Shown here piece by piece: positions 9,584 to 20,804 of a stretch of DNA of 64,000 nt; positions within the stretch are counted from its first letter, which is position 1; every line of letters starts with the position of its first letter. The stretch lies in the NCBI GenBank assembly GCA_030761205.1, contig JAULJL010000040.1:14640603-14704602 (forward strand), in the 5' to 3' direction. This DNA comes from Fremontodendron californicum. Lineage: Eukaryota; Streptophyta; Magnoliopsida; Malvales; Malvaceae. Under the pieces are notes generated by a model, which was not told the origin of the DNA, made no database searches, and saw only the letters and a list, made by a program, of their open reading frames with translations. Made by a program: the position numbers and the translations under genes.

Positions 9584-10877
9584 TCTGGATCGGACGGTGG
9601 GGAAAGGGGAGCAAGGTGGCGAAGATAAGGATGATGGGTGCACGGGAGCCTAGCTGACTGTTTACGCAGACTTTGCAGCTGCTAATCCCCTCTTTGTAGG
9701 AAAAAAAGAACCATTAGAGTTAGTTCACTCTGATGTATATGGTTCTAGTTCTAGTGGTATGATTCTCGCTTTGGATAGATTGCATTTCATATCTTTGTAG
9801 GAAAAAAAAAAAAACCTTGTTTTTCACTTTTCCTAAAAAGATGAAAATTCATTTTAAAGCTTTGTAGGAAAGGAAGCTGAAGCTCCATTATTAAAAAAAA
9901 AAAAAATTTTGCTAATAAGTGCTCTAAATGTACTTTTTAAAATTAATGCCCATCATTGTAGACAATATTGGCATTGAAGACAATAACAAAATTTGAACTT
10001 TACTGGAGCTTGGTTCTTGACTTTTCAACCACTTGGCTTCAGTTGAATTCTTCACTTTTCAAAAACCAAATGTACAAAAAGTAAACAAACAAGATTCACA
10101 AACTTCTTTTCATTTTCCATTGTTTACCTTAAAGATTCCACTTTAACTGACATAGATCATGCCCCTGCTTATATTTCTCCCTGTGGTGAATTTTTATTTA
10201 TTTATTTATTTATTTTATTATCATATGCATACAAGCCAGAATTATAAAGTAACCTGAATTATAACATTACAGCAGAACAAGCTTTGTTTCAAAATTTTCA
10301 TCCAACTGTACTCATGAGCAACAATCGAGATGCGTTTGTTAACTTGATAGTTTCACACAAATAAATGGGAAGTTGGAACCAGAAAAATATTTGGAAGAGC
10401 CTGAATTTATTGATGGCATAGAAGTCACCAGATTTATCATTGTACCAAGATGCAGAACGAAATGACTAGATTCATATATTTACAAAATAAAATTTTCCAA
10501 ATTCAAACACCCAATTCCTTATACTTAATCTTTATAGAGATCACTATACATGTATAAGAACTCATAAGACCAACAAATGAGGAAGAAATAACAATTATAT
10601 CCCAATTTAATGGGAATTTTATTATCACTATTATCATACTTAATTAATTTTAATAACAGTAATTACAGCACAGAGAGAAACAAAATTCTATCTTTATCAT
10701 CCTTGTAGAAGAATATTCCCAACATTAATACTACTCACCTGTTTCTTTCTCAAAGCCTTTTTGATCAAACACAACAAGAAGCATCAAGTCAAGGCCTTTT
10801 GTCTAAAGAAATGTTTTAGACAATTCCACCTCATCTAAACCATCAAGATTAGGAATTATACAACAACAAAACAAAAG
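9584..10877. other. Intergenic, possible copia integrase scrap
   Basis: No gene is seen. At about 9703-9745 on + the frame reads EPLELVHSDVYG, a motif typical of the start of Ty1/copia integrase, so a short retroelement relic is likely. CTTTGTAGGAAA recurs at about 9693, 9795 and 9860. The rest is AT-rich. Confidence 0.45.
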
Positions 10878-11993
10878 TTAGTTTTGCCTATGAGCTATAT
10901 AATTAGCCAAACCAATCAAAGGAGCAGGTTTCTCAGGATCAAATCCTTGGAGCAACTCTAAGGCATCACTCTTCAATTTCTCTGCAAACTCCCTTGACTT
11001 CTCTATCCCGATCAACTTTGGATAAGTCACTTTATCAGCCACCAAATCTTTTCCTGCCGTCTTCCCTAATTCCTTAGATGACTTTGTCACATCAAGAATA
11101 TCATCCACAACCTGAAACAAGAGCCCAATATACCTTGCAAATTTCCTCAACCTTTCCACATCTTCATCACATCCCCCTCCAAGAATTGCCCCCAAAACCA
11201 CAGCCGCTTCAAGCAAAGCAGCAGTTTTGTGAACATGAATAAATTCCAAATGATCCAACCCCACATTTGTTAGTCCCTCACTGTTTATATCCACAACTTG
11301 ACCAGCCACTAACCCTTCAGCCCCAATAGATTTAGCTAATTCCCCAGTTGCCCTTACAATCCTACCAGGCGCAACACCAACTGTAGAAACAGCTATATGT
11401 TCAAAAGCAAAAGCTAAAAGAGCATCCCCTGCTAAGACAGCGATATCCTCACCAAAAACTTTGTGATTAGTTGGTTTTCCTCTACGAAGATCATCGTTGT
11501 CCATGCAAGGAAGATCATCGTGGATTAAAGACATAGTGTGGATCATTTCAACAGCACAAGCTGCTGGCATAGCCATGGATTCTTGGCCACCAACAAGTTG
11601 ACAGGCAGCTAAACAAAGCGCTGGACGGACCCTTTTGCCACCTGCTAAAAGAGAGTAACGCATTGCTTCATGGATTTTAACAGGGTCACGGAGTGAAACA
11701 GCTGAATCCAGGGCTTGGTTAACTGTACTGCCTTTTTGAACCATGTAGGATTTGAAATCAAAGCTTGGTTTTTGAGGGTGTTCTTCTTCTTCTTCCTTGA
11801 CAGTGTCTTCTTTGGCAAGGACTGAGGATTTTGAAGGAAGAGATGTAAAGCTGCGTGTTTTGGGGGGTGAAGATGACAGATTCCTGAGGGGATTGAATGG
11901 GAGGGATCTGGGTAAAAGAAAGGATTTGGATCTGGAAGTTTGGTTGAAAATGGTGTGAGATTGAACCCAAGAACCCAGATTCACTGAAGCCAT
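10878..11993 (-). CDS. GGPPS: Geranylgeranyl diphosphate synthase, plastid type
   Basis: 371 aa, single exon as is usual for plant GGPPS. The enzyme condenses IPP with allylic diphosphates to make C20 GGPP for carotenoids, chlorophyll, gibberellins and tocopherols. Residues 1 to about 70 are Ser/Arg-rich and acidic-poor at first, like a plastid transit peptide, followed by a Glu run. The first Asp-rich motif DDLPCMDNDD is at 159-168 and the second, DDILD, at 297-301; GKRVRPALCLAAC carries the CxxxC motif seen in plant GGPPS that pair with reductase or small subunits. Chain length C20 fits the residues before the first motif only by family resemblance, so a short-chain prenyltransferase relative remains possible. 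Intact, no anomalies. Confidence 0.95.
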   Translation of the reverse strand: MASVNLGSWVQSHTIFNQTSRSKSFLLPRSLPFNPLRNLSSSPPKTRSFTSLPSKSSVLAKEDTVKEEEEEHPQKPSFDFKSYMVQKGSTVNQALDSAVSLRDPVKIHEAMRYSLLAGGKRVRPALCLAACQLVGGQESMAMPAACAVEMIHTMSLIHDDLPCMDNDDLRRGKPTNHKVFGEDIAVLAGDALLAFAFEHIAVSTVGVAPGRIVRATGELAKSIGAEGLVAGQVVDINSEGLTNVGLDHLEFIHVHKTAALLEAAVVLGAILGGGCDEDVERLRKFARYIGLLFQVVDDILDVTKSSKELGKTAGKDLVADKVTYPKLIGIEKSREFAEKLKSDALELLQGFDPEKPAPLIGLANYIAHRQN

Positions 11994-14571
11994 TTTTTTT
12001 TCTTTGGGTGTTTGAAAGATTGGGTTTTTCTTTTACATAGAAGCAAAAAAAAAGCTACAATGAAACTGAAAAGTGGATTTGAGGGTCAACTAAAAATACC
12101 AAACTCTTTGTAATGCAATTTCCACTTTCAAAATACAAAAAAAAAAAAAATGGTTATGAAGTCATGCAATGGGGGAGTTGGGTCAAAATGGCAGAAATCT
12201 GGGAAGTGGAGGAGTTGGTGGGAAAAGAAATGGAAAAGGAAGGAAAATGAGAAGGAAAGACAGCTTAAAATATATTAAAATTTTAAACATAAATATTATA
12301 TACGTATTAAACATATAATATTAATTTTATTTAAACGTGTTATATTATATTTATCATATTATTTTATATTTTACGAATTATCTTTTAATTTTTTTACATT
12401 TAATAGGAGTACATTTTATGTGACTTGAACCACATAACAATCTTCAAAACTTTTGATTGTAAATCTCGTTTAAAATTGTTTTAGTTTTGTTGTGAACAAA
12501 ATGAAACAAAATAAAGATGAAAGAAATAATAAAACATAAAATAGGGAAAAAATGTGCAAGTTCTTTTTAAAATACTTACTATTAAAATAAGTCCACTTCA
12601 ATATTACAAGGCTAATGCCTTCCCATATAGTAGTAATTAATTTTTTTATTTCTTAGTACGATAAGAAAATATTCTTCTCATAATTGACAAAATTAAACAC
12701 TAACTAGAAAACAAAAAATAACCTCTTATCCGAATTTTGTTAAATACTACTATTTGTTATATTAATTAGAAACTAAGTTGTGAATTCGAGTTTTATTATG
12801 GGATTATAATCTGTAATATTTAAATAAAAAATTAAAATGATAAAATAATATATATATTTACATTTCAAAATTTTAATGTTTTTTTTTTGCTCATGAAAGA
12901 AGCAAATTGGGAAACCTAACCCTGGATGATTCTGTATAACCAATCTAAGCCTAATCTACTTTTTTTTTTTGTTCAAAAAGACAGCAAAGAACTACAGTGA
13001 TGATAATCCAATTTTCTTCAATTGACAGGTCATGTTATATAGGTAGAGTATGCTGAAGAGTTTTATGTTACGGACTTGGATGAGTGTTAGATATAATCAT
13101 GTTGTGTTTTATAGGTAGAGTATGTTGTTCTAAAAAAATTTATGTTATTGATATGGGTATAATTAATTTTTTAATTTTTTTTGTCAATATTTGGAGGATT
13201 ATGTCCTCGTATTTATATTATAATATATATCAGACACGACTACTTTAAGAAAAATTAAGAATTTAGATAATAAAACTGAAGATAAAGAATCCAGTCATCT
13301 GCATTCAATGAAACCAAATGCTTATCACAATAGTGGATCTTGATATTTGATTTTGAGAGGGCAATTAAATTATAATTTGGTTGAAAAAAATCTAAACAGA
13401 AACAAAATACATTCGAGATTACTGTTAATGGCAATCGATAAATTCAAATAAAAACCATTTATATCTTGACGATGAACTTTTATATTAAGTTGATCTCTCG
13501 TTGATGAGTTGTGAATTAATTATTGAGGAAATTAATAAGTCAATTTAACTATTGTTAAGTTTACATAGTATTGATTTATCAGTTGCGATCGGTTTGTTGA
13601 TTTTAAGAGTTTATAATAAATCATGATTGGTAAATATAATAAATAGACAAATAACAATTGAATTTTAACTCTATAAGACATAAAATTAGATTATTGACCT
13701 AAAAAAATAATAAATAAAGTTAATTTTAATTTTAATTTGAGAGCCAATTAAATTTATTTAATATATATTAAAAGGGTTTTTTAAATTTTTGGAGTGGGTT
13801 AGTAAATTCATTTTGTTACTTTCTTCTTGAGTCATTTGTTTTACATTTTTGGATTTGCTCTTTTCCTTTTGAACCCAAGACAAAATTAAATAAAGAAAAA
13901 CTTTTCAATTTTGTCCTAGAATATTGAGATGAATTTGGCATCTTTGCTAGAAAATTATGGTATCAGTTTCACTTGAATACCAAAATTAATCAGAATTTGT
14001 CATTTATCTACAGTTGGAGCAACTTTAGGAGCCCTAATTGGAGCTTTTGTTGGGGCAAAAATCAAGATCGGTTGTCGTCATGGAGCCATAAAGGGCAGTT
14101 TTTTCTCCATCAAGTTCTTTAAAATTTCACTCATAGTTTGCAGTTTCGATGATATAGCGACGAGTTGATCTAAAGTTTCTAAAAACTGGAAAAGAAGGTT
14201 ATGACAATGACGTGAAGGGAAAGAGAGCTTACAATGTTTCACTTAACCATTTCTAATTTTTTTCATTTTTTTTTTTTACAAATTATTATTATTTTTTGTA
14301 GGGCATGTTTTTCAGATTTATCCGATTCAGTACAGATGCAAGTCAGAAACTAGTAAATCGATGCATTAACAGGGATCAATAAACGCAATAAGCACAAAAG
14401 CTGGCATTCTAGAGAAGGGAAAAACGAAGAAAGTTGCCCAACAGCCAACATTTCACATGTGCGTAAGTATGCATCTGTTTGAAATTATAATTCAAGGGAA
14501 AACAGTATTTTCCATAAGCAGGAAGAAAATTTGGATTTTTAAACATTATTTGTCGAGAAGAAACAGCATAC
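11994..14571. other. AT-rich intergenic region
   Basis: No intact gene. A degraded family A MITE lies at about 13062-13270. At about 14010-14150 on + a short frame reads GATLGALIGAFVGAKIKIG followed by a hydrophobic stretch. This is a glycine-zipper pattern reminiscent of NEP1-interacting RING proteins, but it is too short to call. The remainder shows only AT-rich sequence. Confidence 0.5.
13062..13270 (+). repeat. Degenerate family A MITE copy
   Basis: Recognisable blocks are TATGTTACGGACTTGGATGA at the left, GATATGGGTATAATT, ATATTTGGAGGATTATGTCC and CAGACACGACTACTTTAAGA. The ends and TSD are lost. This is an older copy than those with intact TSDs. Confidence 0.55.
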
Positions 14572-15510
14572 CTGCACAACTGAGACCAACGAAATGGCAG
14601 ATCCAGTAAGCAATGGAGGGCTTAACAATTTGGATTCTGGGTTAGCAAAATAAGCTGAAGGAGATTGCAGAAATCACATTCAAAACCTACACATTGTATC
14701 ATTAAACATCAAATAGATTAGCCTATATTAAGCAAAAGAAAATGCACCATTTATCTTCAACCTTACCAGGCCATTAGCTTCATTTACTGAATGGGAAATC
14801 CCTTTAAAATGTACTGGCGCCTAAAACTTTAGAAACAATCAAATTTTCAAATTTCAATTAATAAGATGAACATTTTCGCCACCAATTTCAGAATTTTTTT
14901 TATTTATAAATGCATGTGTAATTCAAGTAAAACTGACCTCGATTTTGGTTTTTATCAGATTGGATAAAATCATCACTGGCAATCAATGCATGGTCACCCT
15001 CAGTTCCGGAAATTGCATAGCTTTTGTGATCGATGACAAGAACCATTGCCGATGAATCCTAAGCCATTTATCAAATTCATTTAAAACCTAAAAGAAATTT
15101 TTGGGTAATCAACTCCACATTCAGTAGCAATGTTCTTAATCAAATCAGAGGCAGACGCATCAGCTGCTACTATCAAGTCGTGACTCGTGACCTGAGTCAA
15201 GGAAGTCAATCAGCGCCGCCAAATCCAAAGATCTGGGCGTTTTCGAGTTGTGACTTTACTTTCGGTGGAAGGAGAGAAGAGGATCAAGGCGTCGTAGAGG
15301 TACTGGCCGTAGCGTTGGAGGGAAAGAGATGGATCTTCGGCGAGTTTGAATTCGTGGTTGAAGCCATGGAATTTCAGGGAGTTGAAGAAAATGGAGTGAG
15401 AAATCGTCGAGTAATACTAAAACTCGCCGATCCAATGGAGATTCTGGATTGAAAGAGACACAAAGGTTCTTCATTTCATTTTCACTCTTTCCCGCTGCAG
15501 CGACTTCTTC
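14572..15510 (-). pseudogene. OST48-like (oligosaccharyltransferase 48 kDa subunit) pseudogene
   Basis: Read on the minus strand, pieces in changing frames match the N-terminal third of plant OST48, a subunit of the ER N-glycosylation complex. The order is RRVLVLLDDF, then a shifted frame with SHSIFFNSLKFHGFNHEFKL and LQRYGQYLYDALILFSPSTE, then another shift into LDLAALIDFLDSGH, then ASASDLIKNIATECGV. After an intron-like gap come SSAMVLVIDHKSYAISGTEGD and finally NPESKLLSPPLLTGSAISLV, ending at a donor-like CAG/GTATGC (14572). Frame breaks include a deletion after LLDDF, a scrambled segment after SPSTE and a small duplication (GTCACGA/GTCACGA). Retained introns argue for a decayed gene copy and not a processed one. 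The C-terminal two thirds are absent. Confidence 0.8.
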
Positions 15511-15540
15511 TCGGCTTATCCTCGGCAAGGGAAGAGAAAT

Positions 15541-17345
15541 GGGGGTCGTTGAAACTTGAAAGCGCTAAAACGCACCGTCTCGATCAACTTCAAGACGGGC
15601 CGCTAACTTCCTTCTAGCCCAATTGATCTTTCCTGCAGTGGAATTTTGTTTTTGAATGACTGGGCTTAGCCTATAGCCAAGGCCCATCTGTTTTTTATTT
15701 TTGAAAATTATTTTCTTTTTATTTTCTAAAATTAGAGAATTTTGAAATATTTTTATTTGTCAAATCTATGTAAAATAATTTGGTCTCTACTTGTCTATGG
15801 TACAAGTATTAAAATTTTATGATATAATAATTTCATTGATGACTATAGTAGTGGGGATATACTATTAAAATGATTCATTGAATTTTTTTAATTATAAAAA
15901 AGATAAACAAGATTATTATGAACCCTCAATAAAAATAAATAATAAACTTTAAGTTATGTTTTTTTTATTTAAAATTGTCCGTGATTGAATTTAATTATAT
16001 AATTAAAAATGCAGTATTTTACCAACGTATCATTACAAGATTATTGCCTAAAAATATATGATTATTGTATCTTATGTAAATTTGATAATTTGTATATGCG
16101 TATTATGTCTCATATTTTTTATGTGTCATTAGTGTAAACATAAACTCACACAAATTATTAAATGTATCAAAATCTTAAATAAAAATATAATATATGTATT
16201 AAACATGACGTGTCATGTCATGTTTATTATATTATTTTCATATTTATAAAAATATCGTACTCATATCATGTTTTCGTATCATATTTAAAGAATCAGATTT
16301 AATCTTGATTTTTTTTTTTTTTAGAATCCATGACATTTAAGTAATATTAAATTTTGGAATTTGTAACTTTTTTTTTTTTAACAAAAGGAAATTAAAATCA
16401 AAGTTTTCCTAATCTATAAACCATTAGTTATTATTCCTCATCATTCTTCAAACAAAAAAAGTCTTAAATTCACTTCTCTCAAACTCAAATACAAAATAAT
16501 AGAAAATAATAAAGATGATTACTTTGATTAACGCAAAATTGATTTAGAATTAGATTCATCTTTTTTTTTTTTTTTCCTTCTTCTTCAAAATTAAAAAAGA
16601 AAAGAAAAGAAAAAAAATTCATTCCGCAATATATAGCGTTGAAAAAAAGCAAATATATTTCATAATTCACTTCTCTATCTTTACTTTCCTTAGCGCATCC
16701 ATATCCAAAGCACCCCCTCCCATTTCCCCTTTTTCTCTTCAATCATCAAATTTCCTTTTTTTTTTCCTTTGGCTTTTCCCCGAGCAGGTTCGTCACAATC
16801 TGATAAAAGCAAAACGCTATTTTCACTTTCATTTTAATCGATTTTGATTACTGAAATATTTATTTGCTTAAATCAGATTAAGTTTCTCTTATCTTTAACG
16901 ATATATTTGTTTCCAATTAGCTTTATCTTGAATTATGATCTGTTACAATTTAATTTAATTCTGAATCTTTTTTGTTTTTCAAATTTATATTGCAAACATG
17001 AAGAAAAAGTATATTTTTTTTAAGTAGAGTGAAAGTAGTCTGCTCAAATGCTTTTGGGGTGATTCCATTTTCGAAATTGGTTAAAAGAGTGATCTTTTTG
17101 GTTCTTTAAAGTAAATGAATTTTTGTTTATATACGGTTCCAAAGTATGTAATCAAATTAGATAACAAAGACAGGGTTTTTCAGTTAGGGTTTGTTAAGAA
17201 CAAGTATTTTGTTTTGATGGTTTATTTTAGATTTTGAACTGGTATTACATTGGTGATGTAATTAATGGGTTTATTTTAAATTCTGCATTCGACTATTGAA
17301 ATTAATGGGTTTGTTTTAAAATTTTAAAATACATGTGTAGGAGCT
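15541..17345. other. Intergenic and UBC12 5' leader region
   Basis: 15.6-16.6 kb is AT-rich with homopolymer runs and no gene. The UBC12 transcript probably starts near 16.6-16.75 kb. A donor-like GAGCAG/GTTCGT at about 16781-16792 and an acceptor ACATGTGTAG just before 17341 suggest a 5'-UTR intron of about 550 bp. This is inference from splice-like signals. Confidence 0.45.
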
Positions 17346-18709
17346 ATGATTCGGCTGTTTAAAGTAAAGGAAAAGCAGAGAGAACTTGCTGAAAATGCAA
17401 ATGGTGGAGCACCTCTCAAAAAGCAAACTCCAGGGGAGTTGCGTTTACACAAAGGTTTGCTTGTCCTGTTTAGTGAATTTGAGTTATTTAAATTTCCTTC
17501 AGTCTTTTATGGTGTTTATATATTGCTTTACCTTTATAAAGGAGAGAGATTTTGAATGAGATTGATTTATTTAATTGTAGGTTGCTCAAGCACTGAATTT
17601 TCTAGGTTTAAGAAGGTCTATGTTTGATCTAGGATTGAATTAGCACTTAATGAATGTGAGCCTCACGTTTTATTTGGCCTTCTACTTGCAGACATTTCTG
17701 AGCTGAACCTACCTAAATCTTGTTCCATAACATTTCCTAATGGAAAGGATGACTTGATGAACTTTGAGGTTTCAATTCGACCTGATGAAGGATATTATTT
17801 GTAAGGAATTTCTTTCATGCCTCTTATCTTAAAACAAGCAATCTTTTGCTCTCTAGCATAATTTTTTTTTGGTTAAAATTCTTATTTACGGAGGAAGAGA
17901 TGCTATTCTATACAATTGTTTTACGCTATGTTACTTGGACTCAAGTGTGAGTGTCGGATACAGGTATGTGTCTGACATGGGTATGTTCAATTTTTTAAAA
18001 GTTTTTTTATGTATTTGGAAGGTCCTTGGAAGGTCATATCTTCATATCCATGTCCGAAAATGCGTCGGACACGGATATTTCAAGAAAAATGAAGAGTCGG
18101 AACAACATAGGTTTTACGTTTATTTTCTCTTAGTTATAACAGAAACAAGTATTCGACTGACTGACTGCGTTTTTTATAGTGGTGGAACATTTTTGTTCAC
18201 CTTCCATGTTTCTCCCATCTATCCGCATGAGGCACCAAAAGTCAAGTGCAAGACCAAGGTAGACCCTCACATCTTATTTACTTCTAGATCCTCTGTTCCT
18301 TTACCGCATTCATTTTGCGTTGCATTTGGTTATAACCCAGCTTGTTTCATGTTGTTCTCCAATTTCTAGGTCTACCATCCAAATATTGACTTGGAAGGAA
18401 ATGTTTGCCTGAACATCTTACGTGAAGACTGGAAACCTGTGCTCAATATAAACACCGTAATCTATGGATTATATCATCTTTTCACGGTAATGCCTAGTGT
18501 GTATTTATGACACAATAATTTTATGAATTTGCAGCTATCTGATATTTGAAATCTTTCAATTTTGTTTGCAGGAACCAAATTACGAGGATCCCCTCAATCA
18601 TGATGCTGCTGCAGTGTTGAGGGATAATCCAAAGATGTTTGAATCTAATGTGAGAAGGGCTATGTCTGGTGGGTATGTGGGGCAAACCTTTTTCCCACGG
18701 TGTATCTAG
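17346..18709 (+). CDS. RCE1: NEDD8-conjugating enzyme E2, UBC12/RCE1
   Basis: Five exons join in frame with GT-AG introns: 17346-17454, 17692-17800, 18180-18258, 18370-18486 and 18572-18709 (552 nt, 183 aa, the usual UBC12 length). The N-terminal extension MIRLFKVKEKQREL is the UBC12-specific segment that docks on the NEDD8 E1. The UBC fold shows YPHEAPKVKCKTKVYHPN with HPN at 102-104, and the catalytic cysteine is C112 in NVCLNILREDWKP. The enzyme passes NEDD8 (RUB) to cullins in SCF-type ligases. All junction phases agree and no damage is seen. Intron 2 contains a family A MITE with a perfect TSD, which explains the longer transcript-like ORF through that intron. Confidence 0.95.
17936..18110 (+). 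mobile_element. hAT-like MITE family A, copy 3 (UBC12 intron 2)
   Basis: Element of 175 bp with a perfect 8-bp TSD GTTTTACG at 17928-17935 and 18111-18118. Ends are CTATGTTACTTGGACTC and GAGTCGGAACAACATAG. It sits 135 bp into intron 2, 69 bp before exon 3. Confidence 0.95.
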
Positions 18710-19435
18710 CTTTTGCAAGGTAAATGAAAGTGCTAATGCACAATGTTATCAACACTTTTGAGTTTCTATGGGTTATATAATTTGTCTGCAAATTACCTTT
18801 TGTCATCCCCTTTGATTTTCTCAGTGTAGCTCAGGGAATTATATTTCCTATAAGACCAACCAGCTGAAATTCTATCTATGTTTTACTCTAGCTTTCCTAA
18901 TGCTATTTTATGTTGCTGTGCTATATATTGACTTAGGCCTAGTTTAGCATTGCTGTTGAAAAAAACTTGGGTTGGAAAAAGCTTAGGTTGAAAAAAATGT
19001 GTTTAAAAAGTACGTTGAAAAACTATGGTTTAAAATTTTTTAAGGGTTAGTTTAGCGCTAAACAAGGCCTAAGTGTTTAGTATTACTGTAAAAAAGTGTT
19101 GTAGGAAATTGAAATGTCAAAAAATTTAAAATAATAAATGTGTAGAGATGTGAGGATAATAAAGTCATTTTATCCAAAAGTCAGTTTTTAAAGTCCAAAA
19201 GTTATATTTTTTGGCTTTTTAGTTTTTCAAACTATGGTTTCAATAGCAAAAATCAATTTTTTTTTTATCTGTTTAGCATTGCGTTTGCAGTGAAAAATAG
19301 TTTTTGATCTCAAAAATTATGTCAGAAACAATGTTAAACGGCTTTACTGTAGAACTAGGATTAGACTGAATTTTATGCACTGTGGCTTAGAATATGACAT
19401 TCTTCCTTAGTGCCTCTCTTTCTCTGAAAATGAAT
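18710..19435. repeat. UBC12 3' region and dispersed repeat (18.95-19.34 kb)
   Basis: After the UBC12 3' UTR, about 18950-19340 begins GGCCTAGTTTAGCATTGC and ends ACAATGTTAAACGGC, which are loosely inverted. It shares the block CTGTTGAAAAAAACTTGGGTTG with the reverse complement of about 40780-41135. This is probably an unclassified MITE; the TSD is not seen. Confidence 0.45.
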
Positions 19436-20796
19436 TAGGGTGAGCAAAATCCGACTCGATTCGAAAAAACCGATTAAAATTTCAAATTTTGGTTTAAATA
19501 GTTCGAATTATTCGAGTTATTCGAGTTTTCGGATCGACTCGAATAAAAAAATCGAGTTATACGATTTAGCTCGAATTTATATTTCACAGTTCGAGTTATC
19601 CGAAAATCCGAATAGTAAAATCCAAAACGACGTCGTTTTGAACTAGGTTCTTGGGTAAATTTGAAAAACATGCTGTCAATAACCAAATTATTGTTAAATG
19701 GTATAATGAGTAAAAATTATTTGAAAAAGAGAAATAAAAATAAAAAATTATTAAGAAGAAAATTGTAAAGACAAAATTACCCTTGATAAAAAAACCTTCT
19801 CCTTCTTTTTTCTTATTTTTTAATTTATTTTTTAATTAAAAAATAAAGTTTTCTGAAAATAATAAAAAATATATTTTTTAAATTTAAAATTATTTATTTA
19901 TTTTTTTAATTAAATTTTTTAAAAGAATAACATTATTTTTTCTTTATTTTTTTAAATTTTAAAAAATAAATATTTAAATATTTTATTTTTTAAATTTATT
20001 TTTAATTAAAATTTTTAAAAAATAATATTTTCTTAATGGAGGAGAAAGGAAAAATAGACTTTTTTATTAAGGGTAATTTTTTCTTTACAATATCTTTTAT
20101 AATAATTTTTAATTATTTATTTCTCTTTTTCAAATAATTTTTATCCATTATACCATTTAACAATAATTTGGTTATTGACAGCATGTTTTTCTAATTTACC
20201 CAATTTTCTTCTCATCTCTTTGCTGCTGTGCCCCCCTATGTTTCTTCTCCTTTTTCTCTTTCTCTTCGGTCTCTATCTCTCTTTTACGAGTAATATGATC
20301 CAAAATCATTGAAATTAATAATAATTAAAATGAATTTGGCAAAATAATTTTTTTTTAATTTATAAAGAAAAATAATATTTATATATGGTATTATGTTAGT
20401 TATAAGATGTATTCACGTATCTGTATCTAATTTTTGAATTTTTTTAGTTGAGTAAGCAATTTAAATTTCACCATAAGCCTTGAACTTTTGACATTTGCTT
20501 ACATTTTCATTGATTTTTATTTAGAGAATTGAACAATTTCATTTACCCAAAATTTAGTTTTATCATGCTTAAATATAATTGAAAATTTATAGGATTTGTT
20601 TTATCATGCTTAAATATAATTGAAAATTTATTTTAACTCGAATAAATTTATTCGACTCGACTCGAATTTCTTTTCAGTCGACTCGATTTGCTAAATTTTC
20701 AAATTCAGTTCGGTTGACAAAATAGGACTCGTAAACTCGATTAACTCGAATTTTTTTCACTCGATTCGACTCGATTCGATCGAACGCTCACCCCTA
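19436..20796. mobile_element. Non-autonomous hAT element, 1361 bp, TAGGG ends
   Basis: The element begins TAGGGTGAGC and ends GCTCACCCCTA, flanked by a perfect 8-bp TSD AAATGAAT (19428-19435 and 20797-20804). Subterminal regions are rich in TCGACTCGATTCG-type repeats on both sides. There is no transposase ORF. The interior contains a separate long inverted-repeat structure (see 19652-20202). Confidence 0.88.
19652..20202. repeat. Long inverted repeat nested inside the 1361-bp hAT element
   Basis: The left arm, about 19652-19800, and the right arm, about 20052-20202, are near-perfect reverse complements. Both contain AACATGCTGTCAATAACC and ATTATTGTTAAATGG. The loop of about 250 bp is A/T-rich and also partly self-complementary. 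The transcript would fold into a long hairpin. Confidence 0.75.
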
Positions 20797-20804
20797 AAAT
20801 GAAT

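Noticed and set aside
15180..15528. Two overlapping ORFs of 90 codons on opposite strands
   Set aside because: Both are frames across the OST48 pseudogene; the minus one mixes real and shifted frames.
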